Source: Cercospora beticola
Lineage: Eukaryota > Ascomycota > Dothideomycetes > Mycosphaerellales > Mycosphaerellaceae
Assembly: GCF_033473495.1 (NCBI RefSeq)
Contig: NC_088939.1
Location: forward strand, 1,488,001-1,552,000
Length of the DNA: 64,000 bases
Direction: 5' to 3'
A program made the translations under genes and the position numbers. Positions 18,701-29,442 of this stretch are shown here, piece by piece (position 1 is the first letter of the stretch; each line of letters starts with the position of its first letter). The notes under the pieces were generated by a model. It saw nothing but the letters and a program-made list of their open reading frames with translations, did not search any database and was not told where the DNA came from.

Positions 18701-21333
18701 GCGATGAAATCGGTATCTTCAGTCTCGCGGAACTTACGCAGGTGGCTCATCACTCTAACATCGGTCTGCTCAGATGTCCTCGGTCGCCAGCCACTAGGCA
18801 CCTCTCTCGAGGGAGGACGGGACACGCGCAGTGCTGAAAGCTGCTGAAGCGACTGATCCATGTCCTGACTATGCCCTTCTTGGTCGGATTCAGCAACACT
18901 ACCAAGCCCACTTTGCCGGCCAGCTTTTTCCCGGATCAGTCGCATCACCATGACTGCTTCGTTGAAAAAATCTTGAGTTGTCACAGAGCGCTTGCGCTCC
19001 GTCTGATCCCCCGAAGCTTTTTGTACTCGCAGACTGAATTTGGCAACTTGTCCAGCCACCGCTCGAGCTTGCTGCTGAATGGATGGTGGGCTCTCAGAAG
19101 CCATTGAAGTCTCGACTTGCCCCATCACTGCTTCCAACTCTTCTGGGGCCTCGGCAACGAACTGCTCGGCAACCTCCCTGATTTCGGCTTCGATCTGCTC
19201 ACGCCGCCGTTGGCTCGGGGTAGGGTTTCGCGGACGGAGCGCCTCCAGTAGCTTGTCTATTTTCTGCTCGCTCCCGCCCTGCTGATTAGAGATCGCTTGC
19301 TGGAGATTCTCGTGGAAGGACCGGCTATACTCAGAGCCATCTTCCTGAAGTTCCGAAGCATGGAGCGTCCTTCGCCGCTTGGGAGTTGGCGCTTTGTAAG
19401 GGGAATTCGGCGGGCGCTTGCTCATGGCAGCTCCTGTATCGAGTTGAGGCTGAAATGCTCGGGTTGGATTCGTGGCGCAGTCTGCAGCGGTTTGGGTATA
19501 CATCGGGTTCTTGGGTCCCATGTTCAATGTAGATCCGGCAGAAGTGACGGCACTACGTCGTCGCTTGAGCCGGAATGTGCCTCGAGCCGCGGGCGAGGAT
19601 TCGGCCTTGAACATGAGAGGCGATCTGGCACCAGGAGGAGGGACATCAGAGCCTGGAGACCCATCACTTTCGGCTTTATCTGAGTCAGAAGCGCTTGTGA
19701 TCGTGATTTCAGCTGGAAATTTGTGATGATTCAGCTCGCCACTGCCGAAAGACCCAGAAAAGACATCGCGCCTGTGTTGTGCCGCTTGCTTCGATTCGTT
19801 CTCTTCATGAAAGTCGCTAGCGTCTTCCGACCGTATACCAGATAAGTCTGGGTCGAGCTGACTCATGCGTCGCAAGAGTCGCTTGCTTGTAAATGTGTCA
19901 TGGGGACCGAACAGCTTCAGAGGACTTCCGGAAGATCGGGATCGCGCTTCTGAGCTTGCCTCCGCATGAGTAGGAGTGGCAAGTTCGCGCACTGGTGATT
20001 GGACCTGGACTTGCCTGCGAGCCACTGGAGCATCAGGGGAAAGGAGAAAGCCGGCGTTGCGAGCCCTCGAGGAGCTTGGTCGTGAAGGCGAGGGGCTCTG
20101 TGGTCTCTCGTTGAGTGAGCTCTGGACAGAGTAGCCACCTCTCCGTGTTTGGACGTTGACTGTCAGCCCAGCGATCGAAGGCGGTGTCCCGGTAGGCAGG
20201 TTCTCTGATAGAGATAGATCAGGCATGGCCGGCAGCTCACTTTCTGGACCGTCTGTGAAAGTAGACTGCTCTTGTTGCTCCTCAGAACTCTCCGCCGCGT
20301 ACGACGCATCCTCCTGTGTCTCATGTAGATCATTCCGCATAGCTTGTTGCGACATATTGTGGAATTTTCGAACCAGACGGGAGTCCAGTGCCTTGTAGTC
20401 CACCTGCCCATTCGTACTCGTGTGTTTGGAGATAAACACAGGGCTGAAATCCTCACATTCTATTTGTCCGCTAACCGTCCTATTACCGTTCATGAAGTGC
20501 TCGGTCGGTTCCAGCCTTTCGGGACTTGACATGGGATGCTTGCCAGGCTCCTTGTGCATGTTGTGCTCCTGCCGTAGCTCAGAGTCATCCAGCTCGAAGG
20601 GATTGCTCTCGAATGTCTCATCTTCGGTGTATGCCTGACTGTCCTGTCCCTTATATTCTTCAGCCTCCGTGCCCTCGGTCTCCTCATCGACTGCGGTGAA
20701 TCCCTCCTCGTATTCAACTTCCTCCTCGTTGGGGTGATTCTGAACCTGATGCGGAGGCCAAGTCGGCGGACTGGAAGGTAGATTGTTTACAGCAGAGTTG
20801 TTCAGCCAGCTCATGCTGCCTCTGGTGTTCGGTCTGGCGTCCGTATCGCGTGGGGCTGCAAAGATGTTCTCGAGCCCGGATGGACCGAATAGATCTGTCT
20901 GATCGCCATATCCCACCTGGCCCTTTAGTAGTCTCTTTTTCCACTCGAGAGTCTCCTTCTTCGCGGGTGATGCGCTCTTCGAACGCTGCAACATGGTGCC
21001 ATACTGGACCACTGAGTCCTCCGATGTCCCCGAGAACGAGCGCGAGGCGCTCAGCTTAGTCGTCCCGCTCGCTCTTCGCAAAGAGTTGTTGTTGCTACTG
21101 TTCTGACTCAATTGCGCCAGTGGGTCTCGTCGCCGCTGTATCGAGTTCTGCGATGTCGTCACTTTCTGGTGGGAGATCTGCCGCGTCGTGCGGGTGGTGT
21201 TGACTCGAATGGAATGAGCATTGTGGGAGGCGGAAGAAATGTGTTGTTGCTGTTGGGCTGGTGGTTTGTAAGATGATGGCACCTCCCAATTCTCATCTAG
21301 GCCTTCCAGCCACGGCGCAACGCTCTGGGCCAT
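15754..21333 (-). CDS. Septation initiation network scaffold, Cdc11/SepK/Nud1-type
   Basis: A single exon of 1859 aa. The N-terminus PWLEGLDENW matches the short conserved motif that opens fungal SIN scaffold proteins. A long, Ser/Gln-rich disordered region (about 30-1370) carries many possible phosphosites. Residues about 1380-1710 form a leucine-rich repeat domain with consecutive units such as LDISDNQLDSLKGLECL, LRELKADNNQITSLDGV and LEELDLCYNAIEAVDGLDRL. Homologs (S. pombe Cdc11, A. nidulans SepK, yeast Nud1, animal centriolin) tether SIN/MEN kinases to the spindle pole body and are needed for septum formation. Length and domain order fit Pezizomycotina homologs. It is divergent from the 883-aa protein gene. 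Confidence 0.9.
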   Translation of the reverse strand: MAQSVAPWLEGLDENWEVPSSYKPPAQQQQHISSASHNAHSIRVNTTRTTRQISHQKVTTSQNSIQRRRDPLAQLSQNSSNNNSLRRASGTTKLSASRSFSGTSEDSVVQYGTMLQRSKSASPAKKETLEWKKRLLKGQVGYGDQTDLFGPSGLENIFAAPRDTDARPNTRGSMSWLNNSAVNNLPSSPPTWPPHQVQNHPNEEEVEYEEGFTAVDEETEGTEAEEYKGQDSQAYTEDETFESNPFELDDSELRQEHNMHKEPGKHPMSSPERLEPTEHFMNGNRTVSGQIECEDFSPVFISKHTSTNGQVDYKALDSRLVRKFHNMSQQAMRNDLHETQEDASYAAESSEEQQEQSTFTDGPESELPAMPDLSLSENLPTGTPPSIAGLTVNVQTRRGGYSVQSSLNERPQSPSPSRPSSSRARNAGFLLSPDAPVARRQVQVQSPVRELATPTHAEASSEARSRSSGSPLKLFGPHDTFTSKRLLRRMSQLDPDLSGIRSEDASDFHEENESKQAAQHRRDVFSGSFGSGELNHHKFPAEITITSASDSDKAESDGSPGSDVPPPGARSPLMFKAESSPAARGTFRLKRRRSAVTSAGSTLNMGPKNPMYTQTAADCATNPTRAFQPQLDTGAAMSKRPPNSPYKAPTPKRRRTLHASELQEDGSEYSRSFHENLQQAISNQQGGSEQKIDKLLEALRPRNPTPSQRRREQIEAEIREVAEQFVAEAPEELEAVMGQVETSMASESPPSIQQQARAVAGQVAKFSLRVQKASGDQTERKRSVTTQDFFNEAVMVMRLIREKAGRQSGLGSVAESDQEGHSQDMDQSLQQLSALRVSRPPSREVPSGWRPRTSEQTDVRVMSHLRKFRETEDTDFIADSGVPDDEDSELGKASLHENAYVAIDEHSNIRIKGPMPNVVVDDDSSRPVSQRSNQSVSTQTSAATSTGRTIHTASTRKSDNVGVLAPEHVAHLIGEQVGAMVYDKDRQQWVKTKSPQKPVYGSFLEPPSNITSDDDPFREISDLPVDEQREEEIRKVSNQGRRLSALPNDVATKFGSKALDVSQQQIESRITSQETVLARPSTHGSSTKSRHTYSSSDPDKSTALQSSQQQTNETRATSWGYDELQQLATEGKARQQPLAYAAARAALAERSNAVTLSRQPIVQSEENISAVPEPVLVEQPSGADDDFVGDSTLDEVNQQSDELADLREDTAILPDDQSQQYIRAPKVRKTPAKVQFSSQHSHVTRNVSMRRQTLTSHFGDMEGMEQSELSFVAALPGERMMSVALSVSRPLSTRQTTSHVSEVLSSPHKYDPSHILSDLPEFTVHEEDSERPSERALAHRVARHAADEVDDRYALAVKDLVKTLVDVKSEEPYWDDVKQLDLRNRSVATLHGLNDFCSRVRDMDVSQNKLGYLNGVPSSLRTLVANGNMLTSLTSWAHLANLQYLDISDNQLDSLKGLECLVHLRELKADNNQITSLDGVLELDGLLKLRLRRNVVRAVDVENSYLQRLEELDLCYNAIEAVDGLDRLTSLKSLKLDDNLISRPLAFDHALPHLRHLSIQNCGLTQLDVRNMPALQTVLLDGNQIRSVGGLETLKSLDTLSMRRQTLSKGLTVRILEQTCHARTIRLSGSDLPPLSLTASLLSLQHLELASCGIHQLPDDFGLKLPNLITLNLNFNSLKDVRPLLNVQKLEELLVCGNRLDRLRKSVATFSKMSMLTSLDVRDNPLSHGFYAPIATLSAQSHHMPTSIVRRQQRLTNSDIDEEDIKAEKNEVAKYILPAQDVGRDSIHHDRLDESTKLRKRVCHLMLGHSCPQLTTLDGAAFDKKAPMVKDRIWDRLVELGVMKKSGKVGLKEAGPASP

Positions 21334-21756
21334 GCTATTGATGCTGCTGGCCGCCGATCATCCGCTAAGTGCAGCGCGTTGTTGTGTTTGGTGCTCGTAT
21401 GCTGTGAGGATGTGTCGGACGGTGATGGTGCAGAAAAGGCCCCCAAACTGCCAGAACGCGCAGCACCCGCCGCACGAATGGTATACGCTCGCGAAATCAA
21501 TGATGTGCGCAATTGGTGGGCGGTGCGTGCGTGTGAAGTCAGATGTGTTCATAGCTTCGCGCTTGTGTCGTCGTGCCTGCCCTGTGCTTGGATCACCAGC
21601 TCCAAAGCCGTTGCCGCAGCAACCACTTCCACGACCCCTGCTGCCTTAACGACTTCGCATAGCGCCGAGATGTTCGCCACTCTGGATGTCCAGAACATGT
21701 TAACATAATCGAGACCATGAGAGCTCGTGCGCGCTCGCTGATATCCTGCCATCGAC
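21334..21756. promoter_or_regulatory. Spacer between divergent CDC11 and 883-aa protein genes
   Basis: About 420 bp holding two promoters; no motif stands out. Confidence 0.4.
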
Positions 21757-24408
21757 ATGATCCGCACGCATAGGCCTCGCGGATATCAGTGGACGACGGC
21801 CAGCGAGTTTCAGCAAACAGAGCTCTTCCGGAATATACGCTATGAAGATGCAGAATGCGTCGACGACGAGGTGCTGCGCTCGGACTCGGATGATGAGTTT
21901 CCACTATCAGACCGCATCTTGAAGCGTCAGCGGGTGGAGAAGTTGGCCGATGGACTTCTCAATGGCGAAGAACTCCATATCCATTCTGCGCGAATCGACG
22001 CACAACACGTGCTTCAAAGTCTGTCTTGCTGCTTTCATAAGCCGAAGTGCATCGCACAGGCGATCGCTGAGGCCGACTGGGACGAAGGGTCGGACGATGA
22101 ATGGCATGATGTAGAGGACGACTGGGCATTCTTGGAACGACAATTTCCCAGGCCCAGGAGCGCTGCTGACCTGCCAGGCGAAGATGTTTCTGCATCGAGC
22201 GAAGAAGAGGTGTCTATCGAGGTGCAACAGTCCAGCTGCCAACGCCGCAGAAGTCAAAGAATCGCCAAATTAATTGCTATCGCGCCTAGCGAGGATGCAT
22301 TGCGCAAAGCAGCCACTCTACGGAACAGAAAGTATGATATTGCCGAGCCTGTCGCTGTCGAGGAGTCTATACCTCAGCCGTGTCCAGAATCTGTCATTGC
22401 GGACAGCCAATTCGATTGCTCTCCAGACGAGGAATTGGTCTCCGAATGCGGCCCTTCGCCTACACCAGCATGGACGAGCGCGATGTGGCGTTCAAAGGGT
22501 GGCTTCAGACCAGCACGAAAGCCTCGTCCCGTTCTCAAACCTGTTGATCAAGATTGCAGTCGAGATGAGCTTGCTCTGTCCTCTTTCGGCGCTCCTTCAC
22601 AGCCTGTTGGCAATACCAAACCTTCAGATCGGGCTACTGAACACGATGCCGTCGCGCATGACAGTCAGAATAACGCAGTCGTTGCTCTGCTTTCCAGTTC
22701 TTCAGGCTCAGACGACCAATACGGCAACGATTCGCGAGCGATCAGAGAGACCAGATCCGCCGGAGGAACACCAGTCATACCCAGCTTACAGCTGCAGCAG
22801 GATGTCAACCGACGGCGCTCTGCCCCTTCACAATCTCAGAAGATTGCTCAGATACATGGCGACTCCACGGAAGGGCAACGACAGAAAGTCCGTGGTGGCG
22901 CAGCGCAGTATAACGAATCGGTGGGCGTTAGAGGCTGCTCGCCATTCCTGTTTCGCAAACGTGCTTTGCGATCCAACAATGGCTACCAGTCTCCACTCGA
23001 CGTGAGTGAGCTACGGCAAATGTCTGCACCAGTACCAGCTCCTGCAAAGACGCCTAGCAAGCTGGTTCACTTCGAATCATGCGTTCTGCCTCCATCTCCG
23101 CAAGAATCGCAGACCCCCTTGATGGATGAGCATGTCAATCACCGGCTGCCGCAGGAAATCTCCTCTGGTCGACGCTCGGTCTCGCTAAGATCGTCGCTTC
23201 GTCAAGAAATGATTGCTTCGGGTGCCGAAATTTCTCGTGTTGAAGCAGATGAGTCCCCGCAGCCTGCCGAGTCAACGAGTCCAGAGAGTAGGCAAGAACA
23301 TCTGGAGCTCAGTGTAGTGGAGGATTCGTTTGCAGGCCTTGAAGAACCGGGCAATGACAATTCGATGGTGGCGCAATCAGTAGATCAGCAACCCGAACCT
23401 CAGCAGCTATGGCCCGGGACTCAAGCTATGCTCGCACAAGCACAGCACGAGCTGTTCACGTCTCCTGAGAAGACCGACTCTGCCATCTATCTAGGCGACG
23501 CGACTACTCCTCAGACGCAACCCAATACCGGGGTACGTCGACGCCGTCCACTGGGTGCGCTTTCTCAAGAGCCCATGCCCAGCACTCAGGCCCTTCTGCA
23601 AGACTGGCAAGGTTGGTCAAGCATCAAGAAGCCAAGGCAGCCCGGCACGACAGGAGATAATTTTCAGTCGCCGACAGTCCTCAAAAGTACAATGAGCAAG
23701 TCTGCAATTAGCCATGTGCGCTCGTTCGAGGACAAAGCAAAACGGCGAAGCAGCCTTCGATTCGCCATGTCACTGTCGCAAGACTCACCCGAAGCTGCTA
23801 TCACCCCGGCAAAGCCTTCTTCCATGCCCGCCCAGTCCGTCGATATGGTGCCCCGAACTGCAGAACAAGCTGCACCAACGACATGGCCGAGGCCAAGCGG
23901 AAAGATTGCCTCTTCAGCTTCATTCAGTGTTGGCGTCTCGTCTCTGGCAGTGGCATCTTTCCGATCGCAGCCAAGCTTGGACACGGATAGAAACGAACAC
24001 GACCCGTTCAAGGATAGAACAGTCCTCGCTGATTCGACCACAGTCAGCCTGAGCTTCGGCGCCCCTCAAGAATCTTCTGTGCACAGCATACGAATCAAAT
24101 CGGCCTCGCAGCCAGCACCAGACCTCGAGCCAATTGCCCAGTCACACACAGAAGACAAGCCAGCATGGCGTTCGCCTGAAGCTGTCAAGATGCCGGAGCC
24201 TGCGGCGCAGAACGAAGAGACTGTGTTCAGTGAGTTGAGTTTCGGTCCACCCAATGTTCAGCTCGACAGCTTTGGAGAGCCTTTGCCCAGCTACTTGGCA
24301 GTGCAACACGCGCAGCAAATGTCAGATTGCGATTCACAGGAGTTGCGATCAACAATGAATAGTATTGTGGAGAATGTGCTTGGCCCTGCTGCGAGTTTTA
24401 GTTTCTGA
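21757..24408 (+). CDS. Large disordered protein with SFGxP repeats, unknown function
   Basis: A single exon of 883 aa. The N-terminal 150 residues are the best-ordered part: FQQTELFRNIRYEDAECVDD, an acidic SDSDDEFPLSD patch, then CCFHKPKCIAQAIAEADWDE and an EWHDVEDDWAFLERQFP block rich in acidic and aromatic residues. The rest is low-complexity, Ser/Pro/Gln-rich. A short motif recurs: LSSFGAPSQ (about residue 280), LSFGAPQES, LSFGPPNVQ and DSFGEPLP near the C-terminus. The last 25 residues (SQELRSTMNSIVENVLGP) look like a conserved helix. I do not recognise the family. Repeated short motifs in disordered sequence with a conserved terminal helix suggest a scaffold or nuclear adaptor, but this is inference. 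Confidence 0.8.
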   Translation: MIRTHRPRGYQWTTASEFQQTELFRNIRYEDAECVDDEVLRSDSDDEFPLSDRILKRQRVEKLADGLLNGEELHIHSARIDAQHVLQSLSCCFHKPKCIAQAIAEADWDEGSDDEWHDVEDDWAFLERQFPRPRSAADLPGEDVSASSEEEVSIEVQQSSCQRRRSQRIAKLIAIAPSEDALRKAATLRNRKYDIAEPVAVEESIPQPCPESVIADSQFDCSPDEELVSECGPSPTPAWTSAMWRSKGGFRPARKPRPVLKPVDQDCSRDELALSSFGAPSQPVGNTKPSDRATEHDAVAHDSQNNAVVALLSSSSGSDDQYGNDSRAIRETRSAGGTPVIPSLQLQQDVNRRRSAPSQSQKIAQIHGDSTEGQRQKVRGGAAQYNESVGVRGCSPFLFRKRALRSNNGYQSPLDVSELRQMSAPVPAPAKTPSKLVHFESCVLPPSPQESQTPLMDEHVNHRLPQEISSGRRSVSLRSSLRQEMIASGAEISRVEADESPQPAESTSPESRQEHLELSVVEDSFAGLEEPGNDNSMVAQSVDQQPEPQQLWPGTQAMLAQAQHELFTSPEKTDSAIYLGDATTPQTQPNTGVRRRRPLGALSQEPMPSTQALLQDWQGWSSIKKPRQPGTTGDNFQSPTVLKSTMSKSAISHVRSFEDKAKRRSSLRFAMSLSQDSPEAAITPAKPSSMPAQSVDMVPRTAEQAAPTTWPRPSGKIASSASFSVGVSSLAVASFRSQPSLDTDRNEHDPFKDRTVLADSTTVSLSFGAPQESSVHSIRIKSASQPAPDLEPIAQSHTEDKPAWRSPEAVKMPEPAAQNEETVFSELSFGPPNVQLDSFGEPLPSYLAVQHAQQMSDCDSQELRSTMNSIVENVLGPAASFSF

Positions 24409-24788
24409 GCAGAGGAGAGATAATTTGGTGATCGCTTGACTTTCTAAGAGCCGTTTCTGGAAATGTTAGCTCGAATGAGACAATCGTGGTTAGGTAATGC
24501 ATCAGCGTGGAGTTCTATCGTGACTGGGTAGTATTGTAACAAACGAAGCAAGAGTTGCTATGGTTCTTGTGCCACCGCACTTTCTCCTACACTTAGCACC
24601 ATGCGAGCTTGACTCTAATTTCCCTGAGTGTCCTTTCTCACTTCTCTTGCATGCTCACTCCACGGAACTTCTCCTCGCTGCTCGCAAAGCAGAATCTTCC
24701 CAGATCAGAAACACAAACGCCGAAATCTCCCACCCAACTCCTCGCTCAAACTCCATGCAAACCCATATCGATACCATTCACCTTGATC
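24409..24788. other. Convergent 3' region
   Basis: About 380 bp between the 3' ends of the 883-aa gene and DAD3. From about 24640 the plus strand is markedly C/A-rich and continues so into the DAD3 3' exon. No gene seen. Confidence 0.4.
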
Positions 24789-25215
24789 TCACCTCCCCAC
24801 TCCCATCCCTACACTCCCCGCATCCCCAAAATCTTCATCCTCCGCCGCATCCCGAATCTCCTGCTGCAAAACAATCGAATAAACGCTCGCCTTCAACAAC
24901 GTAAACACCGTCGTCGTCTTCCTCTCCAACCCTCGCAGAGAATCTAAGATCTCAGCTGAAGGCTTCGCTGCGAGGTCGTTGAGGACATTTGCTAGCTAGA
25001 TGTACCCAGTCAGTATTTTTGTGCAGTGGATGTAGGCTCGCGAAGGGAGATGTTTCTTCTTGTGTAAGAGATTGAAAGAAGCGAGACCAGGGACGCACAT
25101 CATCCAAGTTTCCGACGAGTCTTGCATATTCGTCTAGGACTTCTTGCTCGAGTGGGGAGAGGAGTTCTTCGGGATTTTGGTGGGAGGTTGATGAGGAGGG
25201 GCGGTAGTCGTCCAT
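24789..25215 (-). CDS. DAD3: DASH/Dam1 kinetochore complex subunit Dad3
   Basis: Reverse-strand exons 25099-25215 and 24789-24995 (intron 103 bp, phase 0) give 107 aa. The conserved Dad3 core is clear: LSPLEQEVLDEYARLVGNL in exon 1, then LANVLNDLAAKPSAEILDSL and LERKTTTVFTLLKASVYSIV in exon 2. Dad3 is a small helical subunit of the DASH ring that couples kinetochores to microtubules in fungi. The exon junction restores NLDD-LANVL, as expected for the family. The C-terminus is acidic and Gly-rich (EDEDFGDAGSVG). Read without splicing, the first exon runs into an unrelated tail and the family match is lost. Strong G-richness at the coding 3' end matches the composition switch noted in other genes here. 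Confidence 0.88.
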
Positions 25216-25891
25216 TTCTTGTAGCAGCTTGCTTGATTCGGGTACAGAACGACCTTATTTGCGGTATGCGTACTCTCACTGGGGGAGTTTGTGTCTCGGG
25301 TTGGATTTTCGGGCGCGTGTTGAGCTTTTGTGTTGATATATTCGTCCGGGAGCCGGCAAGAACGCGTTCGCGAACGCAAAGCTGAAGTCGCGTCTCAGGT
25401 CTTGGCATTCTAACTAGCTCGACGTACATTTCAACAGCTCTCACAGATATACGTGATGGGCTCGAAAAGGACTATGTGGTTTGACACAGGGTTACGCTAG
25501 ACTTGTGAAACAATTCAATACTTCCACTCATATAGGATTTCATCATCAACAGTGCTGGCTCTTGGCGGTCCAGCTCCGATTTCACAACTTTCGCCCGCTG
25601 CCGTGCCTGACCTGACCTTTGAACTCCTGATTTTGTCACACAAATTCACCTCGCCCCTGGTCCAGTCCCACACGTTCCCTCATAAAAACGCCTGTACCTG
25701 TGCAAAGAATATTTACAATGATGAGCGGACCTCATTCTGAGGCTCCTCTAGCGCCGATGGTCCGAGACGGTCTGCTTTTGGGGCTGTTCGGAAATGCAAT
25801 GAGCGGGAATATTATCATCTTTCTTTTCCCGCCGTGACGCTCTCTGCTCTGTAGTTCGTCCAGCGAGTGTCGTCAGCTGCGAGCGCCAACG
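25216..25891. other. Intergenic region between DAD3 and the kinase gene
   Basis: About 675 bp containing the DAD3 promoter and the 3' region of the kinase gene. No gene, tRNA or repeat recognised. Confidence 0.4.
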
Positions 25892-28098
25892 CTATCGATG
25901 GCCGTTTGTTTCTTCAAGATGAGGCCCCTGGTCATCTCCATCATGATGTAATGTAACACTGTTGAACTCTTCGAACGGGTCCGCAATCTCGCCACCTGGT
26001 GTCTCCAAGCCTGAGTCGAGAGGCACGCCCTTCATCTTGCTCGCACTCACGCCAAAGCCCTTATTGGTACCGCCGCCACCGCCCAGGTCAATGCTCTGAG
26101 ATTCTTTGACGTTCCTGAAATTGACAGTATCAATGCCGCGGCCCTGATTCGGAATGATCGGTGGTTTCGAATGTCGGAGCAGTGCCCACGAGGTAGTGCG
26201 GAAGAATGGGTGGGCCTTGACATCGGATGCACCGGCGCGAGAACCAAGTCGTCGAAGTTCGTCCTTGATGAGGAGTTTGCGAATCAATGATTTGCAGAGG
26301 CTGAAGCTCGGTGTTAGCAGAGGTATAGAGGTGCAGGGCTTCCGCAAAGACTCACTTTGAAATGTTCTGCGCTCCGTTGCCCTCGGGAAACGGAACTTCA
26401 TCGCGAAGAATATTCGCGAATGTGGCATTCCTGTTCTTGCCCTTGAACGGCGTTGTGCCAAACAACATTTCGTATATCAGGATTCCCAGCGTCCACCAGT
26501 CCACTGCACTCGTGTGTCCGCAACCCTTAATTACTTCTGGTGCAATGTACTCTTCAGTACCGACGAACGAGTTGGTTCGGAAGTTGGCGATACAACTTTT
26601 CGTGTCGATCGTAGGCATGTTGCTGGGATTTGGATTGCTCGAAATGCCGCCACTCGCGCCACGGCCACCAGCCATGATCATGACTGGGCCACCACCTGGG
26701 TCGGACTGTTTGGAAAGATCGAAGTCGCTCAGCATTATATGTCCGGACTGATGCAGGAGGATATCTGTCAAATGTTAGCGTTTTCACTTGAAGCCGACGC
26801 TTCTTACGCTTACTCTCAGGCTTCAAGTCTCGGTAAATGAAACCCATAAGGTGCAAGTACTCCAGCGCAGCCGTGACTTCAGCGGCGTAAAATCGTGCCG
26901 CATCTTCGTCCACACATTTGTTCGGACGAGTTTGCAAAGCTCTGAAGAACTCGCCTCCGCTACAGTACTCCATACAGAGATACAAGTGGTCCTCTGACTG
27001 GAATGAGTGGTACAAGGTGACGATGAATGGGTGATTGCTCGTCGCCAGGATTTCCTGTTCGGCCAGTGCGCGCTTAATCTTGTTGCGCTTGATCATCTCC
27101 TTCTTCGAGAGCACTGTGAAATATTAGCAGCTGTCCAATGCATTCGCAACTCACTCCTACTAACCCTTCATGGCGTATAACCTCGAGCTCTTCTTCTCTC
27201 TCACCAGGTACACTTTGCCGACATCTCCCTTTCCAATCAATTTAATCTTGTCGAAACTGCTGGGCCCGACCTCCACATTCCGGACCTTAATACTGTTACT
27301 ACTGTAAGTCCTTCTGAAGGCGATACTGTTCCGGAGCTTGCCAGGGGTGATGGCACCATCGATGCCAGGCACGGGAAGGAGATCGCCATTGGCCGGCATC
27401 GTTTCAACCATACTCAGCGTACTGGCATTGGCGTGCGACCCCATACCATTGATTTTGGGCATAGGCATTTCCGCAGTGTCTGCTGTAGGCGGTCTGTCCC
27501 CGTTCGCATCCTTGCCTTTATTGAACAGGCCTTGTGCATTTGGTGCACTCGCCACTCTGCGCAGTTTCCTCGCTAGCTCTTCCTTTCCGCTGGTTCCATT
27601 GGCGTCTTTACCGGCGTTCTCGGGGGAAATCTTTCTCGACATGGTGGGCGTATCGGGAGGAGAAGGCGGGATGCTACTGTCGTCATGGTGGCGGAGAGCG
27701 GGAGGACCTTGGTGTTGAAAGTATGGGTTGGCATGAGCAGTCGGACTCATGGCATCGTCGAGTGGATTGCCCTCGCTGGCGACAGTCGTGCTCCTACTCC
27801 GACCGATGTGAGGCAGGAAGCGGCTGTTCCGGAGACTGCTTTTGTTGTTCGTGGACTGCGGCGTTCTCGCCCCATCTTGCTGCCCTTCGGCTAGGGAGCC
27901 CTTCTCCGAGTCGATGCCATTGTTGGCATGAGACTTGCTGGGCAGGCGGAAGAAGTTCTTGATCTTCTGGCCAGTGCTGTGTGTCCCGTTCGCCGAATTC
28001 TTGCTGGTGCTGCTGAAGACCCGCTTCCCGCTGCCCGGCTCTGATGTGGCGGACGGCATGCTGGCAGAGGTGTGTCGCTGGGCCGTCACAGCCGACAT
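25892..28098 (-). CDS. nrc-2: AGC protein kinase, NRC-2/Kin82/Fpk (flippase kinase) type
   Basis: Reverse-strand exons 27165-28098, 26814-27113, 26356-26764 and 25892-26300 (introns 51, 49 and 55 bp) give 683 aa. The first 270 residues are disordered and Ser-rich. The kinase domain begins [18 protein letters not shown] (about 289) and contains the ATP Lys in LYAMK, YRDLKPENILLHQ, an altered DFD in place of DFG (SDFDLSKQS, about 425), an insertion before [17 protein letters not shown], and [17 protein letters not shown] and the activation-segment insert typify the NRC-2/Fpk and plant AGCVIII groups. These kinases activate phospholipid flippases and control polarity; N. crassa nrc-2 represses conidiation. 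I took the first in-frame ATG; the frame is open 24 nt further upstream but has no ATG there. Confidence 0.9.
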
Positions 28099-29442
28099 GC
28101 CATTGCTGTCGTGAGGATGCACTCGGGTGCGGCTCGGAAAGAGCGAGGAGTGCGGAGGGCGGCGATTTGGGGGGACGGGTGTGGTGATATGTAAGCGAGC
28201 TCGTGAACCTAAGGGTGGGGATGCAGCTCGTGCTGCAGCGGCCGATGCGAGAGGATGGATGATAAGGGGTGGCAGCTCACGAGCAGGTTCACTGCCAAAC
28301 AGCGGAGCAGTGAAGGAGGATGATGCAGATGGTCTGCTAGTCTGCCGGACACAAAGTGGTCGGCGGATATCCGCTCCCTGGTGGTCGAGTCGTGGGTGAC
28401 AGGGCCCGTCTCAACTGTGGGAAATGTGGAGCTGCTTCTGCTTGCTTGCTTGCTCTCGACTCTCTGGCCAGCGGAAAGGTTGCCGTCAACGCTGCCGATC
28501 ACCGCCGCGCGATCCAGGCCAACGTCTGCTCGCTGCGCTTGCGAGGTTGTATTTATTTACATGGACACGCGTGGCACACTCGCCGCTGTCATTGCCGTCC
28601 GCCTGCTGATATAAGCGTTGCACCGGTGACGTCTCACTCTCAGATGCTGCGCCTCAGGTTTGTCGCTAAAACACACCGCAGCCAAGAAACACTTCATCCG
28701 CACCTCCCACGTCGGCGAGCGGAGAGCGGGGAGATGCACGACGCTGCGGCAAGGATCACACTGCTGCAGCACACAAAAAACACAAATCCCAACGCGGCCG
28801 ACCTGCCAGCTCGAGGGATGCGAAACACATGCTTTACTGCTTTGCCTGCTTCCGCCTCCTGAGTCCCAATACGTATAGCATCATCTGTGCCATGCCTGCC
28901 AGCTTCTCCTTGCACAAGTGACGGACAACTCACGATGACGGTGATGATCAGAGCGAGGCATCCGACATGAGGTGTCTACGGTCTGGCCCACGGGCTTTTG
29001 GGCGTTGGTGCTGACATCTGTCAGTATCGTGCGCTATTCTTCGCCGCACGTTTCACAGTGCCAGTTCGGCCGGTGGCCACTGTTTACGATCTCCTGCCGA
29101 ATATGGAGCGCCGCACCTTGTACGAGAAGCCTTGAATGGGGAGGGAACTCTATACAAAAACAGCCGGTCTCGCGCCCTAGAGTCGCCCCATCATCATCGT
29201 TGTTTTCGGTGTGCAAATGCCGTTTGCGCAATGCGAACAGTACTTTCGCATTCTTGACGTTGCACTACTCATTACTGATCACATCAGTTAGAGACTGAAG
29301 ACGGTGCGGCGAATTCATGGCGACCAAGCTGACATGCAGTTTCGACTTCAAGTGGCTTGGCAGCTGCGAATATACCTGAGATCACGGAACGAACCAGGTC
29401 CGAGTTTCCATTGCGTCTAGTCTGGCGTGCGAGGTAAAGCAG
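28099..29442. other. Long intergenic region upstream of the kinase gene
   Basis: About 1.3 kb without a supported gene. It contains the kinase promoter and leader. Several short open frames exist, but none has a recognisable domain or splice structure. Confidence 0.4.
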
